The notes under the pieces: generated by a model
What the model saw: only the letters and a program-made list of their open reading frames with translations
Database searches by the model: none
Told to the model about the DNA's origin: nothing
In this document: one piece after another, positions 59,708 through 64,000 of the stretch
How the letters are laid out: each line of letters starts with the position of its first letter
Numbering within the stretch: position 1 is the first letter of the stretch
Source of the DNA: an uncultured Flavobacteriia bacterium
Lineage (GTDB): Bacteria > Bacteroidota > Bacteroidia > Flavobacteriales_D > Crocinitomicaceae
NCBI GenBank assembly: GCA_937975705.1
Contig: CALJTX010000012.1
Span: forward strand, 71,833-135,832
Length of the DNA stretch: 64,000 bases
Direction of reading: 5' to 3'
Position numbers and translations under genes: made by a program

Positions 59708-59739
59708 AAAAGTCCTTCCGAAACGGAGGGACTTTTTTT
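59708..59739 (+). terminator. Rho-independent terminator after tRNA-Leu
   Basis: A 10-bp stem AGTCCTTCCG/CGGAGGGACT (one T-G wobble) with an AAA loop, flanked by AAA/TTT and ending in a T tract. Confidence 0.88.
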
Positions 59740-59783
59740 ATGGAATAAACCGAGTGAAGCTCGCTTCAAAGAGGGTTATTTCA

Positions 59784-59811
59784 TAAAAAAAGAAAAGCGT
59801 TGCAAACGCTT
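59784..59811 (-). terminator. Possible minus-strand terminator hairpin
   Basis: A 7-bp perfect stem AAGCGTT/AACGCTT with a GCA loop at 59795-59811. On the minus strand it is followed by TTCTTTTTTT. No minus-strand gene lies immediately upstream, so its role is unclear; it could stop antisense transcription from the toxin-antitoxin region or be a remnant. Confidence 0.4.
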
Positions 59812-59847
59812 GACTTTTCCTTGTTAGATTTTAAACATCCTTGGAAA

Positions 59848-59870
59848 ACCGAACGCAGTGAGGTAATCCA
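59848..59870 (+). repeat. 23-bp direct repeat, copy 1
   Basis: First copy of a 23-bp sequence beginning ACCGAACGCAGTGAGG and ending GTAATCCA. The second perfect copy starts 73 bp further on. The flanks of the two copies differ, so the identity is confined to the 23 bp. It lies between tRNA-Leu and the toxin-antitoxin genes in a stretch (59740-59996) with no credible coding sequence. Confidence 0.85.
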
Positions 59871-59920
59871 GTTCTCCAATAAAAAGATGCTTTGATCCAC
59901 TATAAAGCCTAGACTGGTTC

Positions 59921-59943
59921 ACCGAACGCAGTGAGGTAATCCA
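59921..59943 (+). repeat. 23-bp direct repeat, copy 2
   Basis: A perfect second copy of the repeat at 59848-59870, separated from it by 50 bp of unrelated sequence. Together they could mark an old insertion or deletion boundary beside the tRNA. Confidence 0.85.
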
Positions 59944-59993
59944 TTTATATTCCCTTATCACATTTAACCCCTTTTTTCAAAATACAATTTCAA

Positions 59994-60015
59994 TTTGTAC
60001 GGATTTTATCCGTAC
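59994..60015 (+). promoter_or_regulatory. Palindromic operator overlapping the toxin-antitoxin promoter
   Basis: A perfect inverted repeat GTACGGAT-TTT-ATCCGTAC at 59997-60015. It begins on the last base of a -33 TTTG (59994-59997). A TA-rich -7 candidate (TATAACTA at 60019-60026) follows 21 nt after the TTTG. The palindrome thus fills the promoter spacer, the expected place for autorepression by a ribbon-helix-helix antitoxin. Confidence 0.65.
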
Positions 60016-60047
60016 ATTTATAACTACACCTTTCAAAATTAACCCCA

Positions 60048-60329
60048 ATGCAGAACAACGCTAGAATTGACCTGAGACTTAGCCATGACAGAAAAGAATT
60101 CCTTGAAAAAGCTGCGCATTTGGGTGGTTATCGAAGTTTATCGGATTTCATTATCTCAGCAGCGGAAACATCAGCAAGCTCCATTCTCGAGGAAAAAAAT
60201 CAAATTGAACTCAGTAAATCAGATGCTGCTGTTTTTTGCGCAATGCTTCTAGGTGATGTTGAACCAAAGGAAAATGTCAAAGCCTACGTCGATCAAAGCG
60301 CTAAACTATTTCAATGGAAGCGCAAGTAG
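60048..60329 (+). CDS. DUF1778 ribbon-helix-helix antitoxin (TacA-like)
   Basis: 93 residues. The N-terminal ARIDLRLSHDRKEFLEKAAHLGGYRSLSDFIISAA is a DUF1778 ribbon-helix-helix DNA-binding domain (beta strand then two helices). The C-terminal part (IELSKSDAAVFCAMLL, then VDQSAKLFQWKRK) is the toxin-neutralising tail. The toxin gene starts inside the last codons (16-nt overlap). A palindrome upstream is the probable operator. The 3' end stays in frame to a normal TAG-type stop, so the module looks intact. Confidence 0.9.
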   Translation: MQNNARIDLRLSHDRKEFLEKAAHLGGYRSLSDFIISAAETSASSILEEKNQIELSKSDAAVFCAMLLGDVEPKENVKAYVDQSAKLFQWKRK

Positions 60330-60829
60330 TCATTCTATCCGAAAGATACCGTTCCGCTCTAGAACACTTTTCTTGTAGCGATGCAATTTTAAATACCTAT
60401 CTTCAGTGTTATGCTTTACAAGATCAATTAGCACTAAAAAGCATTTGCTTGCTTCTTGTCAATCCAAAACATGATATTATCGGTTATATTACCTTAGGAA
60501 CGAGTTCAATAAATGCAACACATTTTCACTATAGCTCACGAAAAATAACAAAATCACCCAAAGGGCATCATCCTGTTTTTGTGATCAAACGTTTGGCCAT
60601 AGACATTCGATTCAGAGGGAATGGCTATGGTAGACATCTTCTTCTTGCTGCACTCAAACAGGCCTACAATTCTTCAAGCTCCATCGGTGCAAGTGCTGTA
60701 TTTGTATATCCAAATGATGGGATACCAGCGAAATACTACCAAAAGCTAGGCTTTATTGATTTACCAAACGAACAAAAATTATTCTTATCCATGCAACAAC
60801 TGCATGCAATGTTCTTGCCTTTTCACTAA
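60314..60829 (+). CDS. GNAT acetyltransferase toxin (TacT-like)
   Basis: 171 residues. The GNAT acetyl-CoA motif is IRFRGNGYGRHLLLAAL (near 95-112), and the catalytic-Tyr region is PAKYYQKLGFIDLP (near 140), as in TacT, which acetylates aminoacyl-tRNA and stops translation. The N-terminal FSCSDAILNTYLQCYALQDQL matches the family start. It overlaps its antitoxin by 16 nt, so the two are co-translated. The target tRNA cannot be read from sequence. Confidence 0.88.
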   Translation: MEAQVVILSERYRSALEHFSCSDAILNTYLQCYALQDQLALKSICLLLVNPKHDIIGYITLGTSSINATHFHYSSRKITKSPKGHHPVFVIKRLAIDIRFRGNGYGRHLLLAALKQAYNSSSSIGASAVFVYPNDGIPAKYYQKLGFIDLPNEQKLFLSMQQLHAMFLPFH

Positions 60830-60855
60830 ATTTAACCCTATCAAACATAGACCTC

Positions 60856-61389
60856 ATGAAATTGAAATTATTTCTCATTCCCGGACTGTTTTTAATATTC
60901 CAATCTTGCGACAACAACCCAAGTACCAAAGCGCCTGAACCAAGTTCTATAGTGGCAACCGATGAAAACACAAAAGAACTCAAGGAGAGTTTAAAAGATG
61001 TAGCTGAAGAAGAAAAGCGTTTGGCTAAGGAAGCAGAAATGAACATGACCACCATGAGTTTCAATGAACTCAACCACGAATTTGGTACGGTTAAAGAAGA
61101 TACCAAGCATCTCTACAATTTTGTAGTGACCAATACAGGTAAAAAACCACTTTATATTGCAGATGTCAAAGCATCATGCGGCTGCACTACACCTAAAAAA
61201 CCCGAAAAAGCAATTGCGCCTGGAAAGTCTGATGTAATTGCAGTAGAATTTCATCCAAAAGTTGGACAACTAGGTCGCCAAGATAAAACGGTAACAGTAA
61301 CTGCAAATACCGATCCTTCAATGGTCGTGCTTAAAATAGGTGCCGACGTAATCAAAAACCCATCTACAAGCGCTCGAATCGCTAACTAA
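60856..61389 (+). CDS. DUF1573 lipoprotein
   Basis: 177 residues. A lipoprotein signal peptide ends in LIFQSC, so Cys20 is probably lipidated. A charged linker (about 25-65) precedes the DUF1573 Ig-like domain (about 68-168): HEFGTVKEDTKHLYNFVVTNTGKKPLYI, KASCGCTTPK and VAVEFHPKVGQLGRQDKTVTV. The SCGC motif is the family mark. Role unknown; found at the inner or outer membrane of Bacteroidota. TAAATTTA at 60827-60834, overlapping the toxin stop, is a promoter candidate. Next gene after 2 nt. Confidence 0.88.
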   Translation: MKLKLFLIPGLFLIFQSCDNNPSTKAPEPSSIVATDENTKELKESLKDVAEEEKRLAKEAEMNMTTMSFNELNHEFGTVKEDTKHLYNFVVTNTGKKPLYIADVKASCGCTTPKKPEKAIAPGKSDVIAVEFHPKVGQLGRQDKTVTVTANTDPSMVVLKIGADVIKNPSTSARIAN

Positions 61390-61391
61390 TT

Positions 61392-62243
61392 ATGAAATTA
61401 CACGTCCTCAATACAGGTTTTTTCAAGCTCGATGGCGGCGCCATGTTTGGCGTTGTTCCTAAAACCATTTGGCAAAAAACCAACCCAGCAGATGCCAACA
61501 ACATGTGCAATTGGGCCATGCGTTCTTTGCTCATCGAAGATGGCAAACGCCTCATTTTAGTAGATACCGGTATCGGCGACAAACAATCCGAAAAATTCTT
61601 TTCGCACTATCACTTACATGGCACAGACAGCCTGCATGGTAACCTGGCAAGCTTAGGTTTTCATGCTTCAGACATCACTGATGTCATCCTGACCCACTTG
61701 CACTTTGACCACTGCGGTGGCGCAATTGCATTTGACACGCAAAAAGAAGCCTACCGCACCGTTTTCGAAAATGCCACCTATTGGAGTTCCGAAAACCATT
61801 GGCAATGGGCTACCGTTCCCAATCCAAGAGAAAAGGCTTCTTTTTTAGCCGAAAACATTTTGCCCATTCAAGAAAGTGGTCAGCTCAAATTTGTAGAGCG
61901 CCACGGATTATTGACTCAGAACGCACTCCCTGGCATAGACCTCTCTTTTTTTGATGGTCATACCGAAAGTATGATGCTGCCACAAATTCAGTACAAAGGA
62001 AAAACATTAGTGTTTATGGCAGATTTATTACCAAGCACCGGTCATATACCCTTGCCTTACGTCATGGGCTACGACACCCGTCCGCTCCTAACGCTCACAG
62101 AGAAAGAACGCTTTTTAAATGAAGCTGCAGACAACGAATATATTTTATTCTTAGAGCACGACTCCGTCCACGAATGTTGTACCGTGCAACACACCGAGAA
62201 GGGTATCCGTTTGAAAGACACTTTCTCTTTTTCTGATTTATAA
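61392..62243 (+). CDS. Metallo-beta-lactamase-fold hydrolase
   Basis: 283 residues. The zinc motif is LTHLHFDHCGG (HxHxDH) near residue 100; a second His and the Asp/His ligands are in LSFFDGHTESMM and FLEHDSVHECC. N-terminal MRSLLIEDGKRLILVDTGIGDKQSEKF is typical of the subgroup that includes quorum-quenching lactonases and N-acyl or aryl-ester hydrolases. Substrate unknown. It lies in an operon with the DUF1573 lipoprotein (2 nt upstream) and a thioesterase (5 nt downstream). Confidence 0.9.
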   Translation: MKLHVLNTGFFKLDGGAMFGVVPKTIWQKTNPADANNMCNWAMRSLLIEDGKRLILVDTGIGDKQSEKFFSHYHLHGTDSLHGNLASLGFHASDITDVILTHLHFDHCGGAIAFDTQKEAYRTVFENATYWSSENHWQWATVPNPREKASFLAENILPIQESGQLKFVERHGLLTQNALPGIDLSFFDGHTESMMLPQIQYKGKTLVFMADLLPSTGHIPLPYVMGYDTRPLLTLTEKERFLNEAADNEYILFLEHDSVHECCTVQHTEKGIRLKDTFSFSDL

Positions 62244-62248
62244 TCAAG

Positions 62249-62656
62249 ATGAAAAACCCAAGAGAAATTGTTGACGGCATGCTGCAAAACGATGCATTTA
62301 GCCAATTACTTGGGATGGAAATCATAGACCTTGAACTCGGTTATTGCCAGTTGAGCTGTCCGGTATCTAAGCAAACCACCAATGGCTTTCAAATCGCTCA
62401 CGGAGGGCTCACCTACTCGCTTGCCGATTCTGCGCTTGCATTTGCAGCCAATACCTACGGATTTCAGTGCGTTAGTATCGACACGCAAATAGCACACTTA
62501 GCCAAAGTTCAACTCAACGACACGCTGCTCGCGACCTGTACAGAACTGCATCGAGGCAAAAGCACGGGCGTATATGAAGTCCGAATTGAAAATCAAAACC
62601 ACAAATTAGTGGCTTATTTCAAGGGAACGGTCTTTATTTCAGATCAATGCTGGTAA
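62249..62656 (+). CDS. PaaI-like hotdog-fold thioesterase
   Basis: 135 residues. The pattern QTTNGFQIAHGGLTYSLADSALAFAANTYG is the HGG motif of the PaaI/4-hydroxybenzoyl-CoA thioesterase fold, and SIDTQIAHLAKVQLNDTLLATCTELHRGK follows. It hydrolyses acyl- or aryl-CoA thioesters. No phenylacetate genes are present, so the substrate is open. Last gene of the operon, with 11 nt to the convergent LysM gene. Confidence 0.88.
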   Translation: MKNPREIVDGMLQNDAFSQLLGMEIIDLELGYCQLSCPVSKQTTNGFQIAHGGLTYSLADSALAFAANTYGFQCVSIDTQIAHLAKVQLNDTLLATCTELHRGKSTGVYEVRIENQNHKLVAYFKGTVFISDQCW

Positions 62657-62667
62657 AATGACCGGCC

Positions 62668-63531
62668 TCAAGATGGAATTTTCAATACCTGACCTTCCCG
62701 AATAAAATCGGAACGCAAACCATTGATTTTTTTGATTTGAGAAACAGTGGTGCGGTGTCTCGCTGCAATACCAGAAAGGCTGTCTCCTGATTTGACTCTA
62801 TACGTTCGGTAACTCGGTACAGCAACGCGCTTTGCCCCGGGTAGGTCCTCCCCTTTAGTTGTGTAGGGATATTTCTGCACATATTCCGCTATAGAAATTG
62901 ACTGACCAATTTGTGGATCGGCATATTTATAGAAATGTTGTCTGATATTGATGACCTTGCAAATTGAATCCAGCGGCCGACTACTCCAGTCAAAACATTG
63001 AATGACGTTTTCATTGAAATCCAAAAGCAGCGAAGGTTGGAGCGTTGGATAATACGTGTGCAAGCGTTGGATTTGAGGCGTTACCGCTCCAAGGCCACCG
63101 CCAGCTGAACCTCTGCTGTCCAAACGCACATAACAATTGCCGTCTTCGCTTGGCCCCACAATGGCCATCCAATAAACAGTTAAGGTTTGCGGATTGATTT
63201 GAATATAAAGTGCTTTGATATCCGAATTGAAGCCCTTCTTTCTGATGTCTTCAAGTCCTTTATTGACTTTGAGGTTGATATAACCACCAAAGCCATCCAT
63301 GCGTCTTGAGTTAAAAGAATGCAGTGCATCATAAGCCGAGGGCATTCCTAATGCGACGTAAGAATCACAAATGAGTTCATCATGAGGCCCCAGTTTCAAG
63401 GTATCCGGATTGATCAAACAAAATGGTGGAATGACCATTTTTTCCGGAATATCCTGAATTTGAGCACTTAACTGAAAAGAAAAAATCGAAAAAAAGAAAA
63501 AACCGAAAAAAAGGAGCGTGAATTTTTTCAT
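62668..63531 (-). CDS. Exported LysM-domain protein
   Basis: 287 residues from ATG 63529-63531; signal peptide MKKFTLLFFGFFFFSIFSFQLSAQ. Residues about 25-220 are a region I do not recognise (GMPSAYDALHSFNSRRMDGFGG, QPSLLLDFNENVIQCFDWSS). The last 45 residues are a LysM domain, YRVKSGDSLSGIAARHRTTVSQIKKINGL ... VLKIPS, which binds peptidoglycan. An ATG 19 codons upstream would put non-signal residues first and lies beyond the promoter box, so it is not used. Confidence 0.82.
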   Translation of the reverse strand: MKKFTLLFFGFFFFSIFSFQLSAQIQDIPEKMVIPPFCLINPDTLKLGPHDELICDSYVALGMPSAYDALHSFNSRRMDGFGGYINLKVNKGLEDIRKKGFNSDIKALYIQINPQTLTVYWMAIVGPSEDGNCYVRLDSRGSAGGGLGAVTPQIQRLHTYYPTLQPSLLLDFNENVIQCFDWSSRPLDSICKVINIRQHFYKYADPQIGQSISIAEYVQKYPYTTKGEDLPGAKRVAVPSYRTYRVKSGDSLSGIAARHRTTVSQIKKINGLRSDFIREGQVLKIPS

Positions 63532-63536
63532 AATCT

Positions 63537-63544
63537 CAAAGTTA
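63537..63544 (-). promoter_or_regulatory. -7 box TAACTTTG, 5 nt before the LysM-protein ATG
   Basis: A perfect TAnnTTTG on the minus strand with a 5-nt gap to the ATG at 63531, near the 4-nt layout seen at several other genes. Confidence 0.6.
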
Positions 63545-63614
63545 CCAATTTCACAGCAAAACCAAAGCGACAAGAAGAATTCCATCAAAAAGCGAAAAAA
63601 TATACTTGATTTTG

Positions 63615-63645
63615 TTTGTTCGTTTCAAAAAAGACCTTACTTTTG
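63615..63645 (+). promoter_or_regulatory. tRNA-Asp promoter, TTTG-N19-TACTTTTG
   Basis: A -33 TTTG (63615-63618) and a perfect -7 TACTTTTG (63638-63645) are separated by 19 nt, the consensus Bacteroidota layout. It predicts a precursor leader of about 65 nt before the tRNA. Confidence 0.75.
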
Positions 63646-63716
63646 TACTCGCTTTAACGAAAGCATTACACAATTCTCTAAAGCAACTGTCGTTGCTCAC
63701 GAAAGTGAAAGAAATT

Positions 63717-63790
63717 GGTTTGGTAGTTCAGTTGGTTAGAATACCTGCCTGTCACGCAGGGGGTCGCGGGTTCGAGTCCCGTCCAGACCG
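63717..63790 (+). tRNA. tRNA-Asp (anticodon GTC)
   Basis: A 74-nt cloverleaf. The acceptor stem GGTTTGG pairs with CCAGACC, with one T-G wobble at the fourth pair, and the discriminator is G63790. The anticodon arm is CCTGC-CTGTCAC-GCAGG with GTC at 63751-63753. The T arm carries GGTTCGAGTCC. CCA is not encoded. Confidence 0.95.
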
Positions 63791-63837
63791 CAAACGCTTC
63801 GTTAAAGACACGTCCTATATGGCTGTAGGAAATAGAG

Positions 63838-63878
63838 ACCCTCGAGATGTATCAACTATCTTGAGGGTTTTGTTTTTT
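63838..63878 (+). terminator. Rho-independent terminator downstream of tRNA-Asp
   Basis: An 11-bp stem ACCCTCGAGAT/ATCTTGAGGGT (one G-T wobble) with a 9-nt loop, followed by TTTGTTTTTT. From 63879 to the window end I see no gene or other structure. Confidence 0.82.
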
Positions 63879-64000
63879 ATGGGCGGTTTTAGATTGAATT
63901 AGATCCCAGTAAAACATTTTAGGTGATTTCATTATTCAAAAGTTAATGATTGTCTTGCATTTCTTTGAAACAAAATCCATTTCGTTATTTGTTCCTTTCC

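Noticed and set aside
59506..59769. Short frames on both strands over tRNA-Leu
   Set aside because: They translate the tRNA (for example SRGH and TTGFEP strings typical of tRNA reading) and are not genes.
59848..59943. Two-repeat CRISPR array
   Set aside because: Only two 23-bp copies with a 50-bp gap, no cas genes and no leader; the gap is too long for a normal spacer.
63606..63902. 98-codon frame across tRNA-Asp
   Set aside because: It reads through the tRNA gene and its promoter; a shadow of structural RNA sequence.

Overview
The window is a compact stretch of a Bacteroidota chromosome, most likely order Flavobacteriales (a Crocinitomicaceae/Fluviicola-like or Cryomorphaceae-like lineage is an inference). 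Signs in the sequence are type IX secretion (T9SS) C-terminal sorting domains of type A and type B, SprB-type repeats, a fused secDF, a Rho with a long low-complexity N-terminal insert, DUF4199 and DUF2452 proteins, and promoters with the Bacteroidota -7 box TAnnTTTG. Shine-Dalgarno sites are essentially absent and leaders are A-rich. No phage, insertion sequence, CRISPR array or rRNA is present.

Layout. 1-2.3 kb: a pair of M16 zinc-protease subunits. 2.3-3.9 kb: a secreted sialidase-fold T9SS protein. 3.9-8.1 kb: a tightly packed operon dnaX-menE-(J-domain membrane protein)-nth, in which dnaX is split by a 10-A tract carrying an in-frame A AAA AAG slippery site. 8.2-13.3 kb: dnaB, a conserved secreted protein, rho and a DUF4199 membrane protein. 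13.3-19.6 kb: mpl and a large TPR/coiled-coil exported protein on the minus strand, then an FAD oxidoreductase and a DUF2452 protein, then yaaA. 19.7-25.9 kb: a large SprB-repeat T9SS protein converging on a VIT-VWA-TPR-DUF2135 protein. 25.9-32.4 kb: secDF and a four-gene, 4-nt-overlapping glycan operon (GT2, HAD phosphatase, YwqK-like protein, GT4). 32.4-38.2 kb: two large T9SS proteins, one an LVIVD-repeat 'choice-of-anchor B' protein and the other a PNGase F-like protein whose N-domain appears split by a LamG-containing insertion. 38.3-41.2 kb: accD, fba, a 48-residue ORF, DUF1801 and SRPBCC proteins. 41.3-47 kb: uvrB, DUF3817, an SRPBCC membrane protein, fabI, and an ECF sigma factor with a probable membrane partner. 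47-53.2 kb: a sortilin-like BNR protein and a nidogen-domain protein with a type B sorting domain. 53.2-59.5 kb: osmC-like, rlmB, a yjjG-like HAD, a membrane protein, upp, an MFS transporter and kup. 59.6-60.8 kb: a small accessory spot with tRNA-Leu(GAG), a 23-bp direct repeat and a DUF1778/GNAT toxin-antitoxin pair with a palindromic operator. 60.9-64 kb: a DUF1573 lipoprotein, an MBL hydrolase, a hotdog thioesterase, a LysM protein and tRNA-Asp(GTC).

How it fits together. Most of the window is housekeeping: replication (dnaX, dnaB), repair (uvrB, nth), transcription (rho), fatty acid synthesis (accD, fabI), menaquinone (menE), peptidoglycan recycling (mpl), protein export (secDF) and ion or base uptake (kup, upp). 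It is interleaved with large secreted T9SS proteins. The strongest observations are the reversed dnaX frameshift arrangement, a repeated TAnnTTTR-N4-ATG layout that predicts leaderless transcripts, the PNGase F/LamG architecture, an apparently [4Fe-4S]-less endonuclease III, and the toxin-antitoxin module beside tRNA-Leu.
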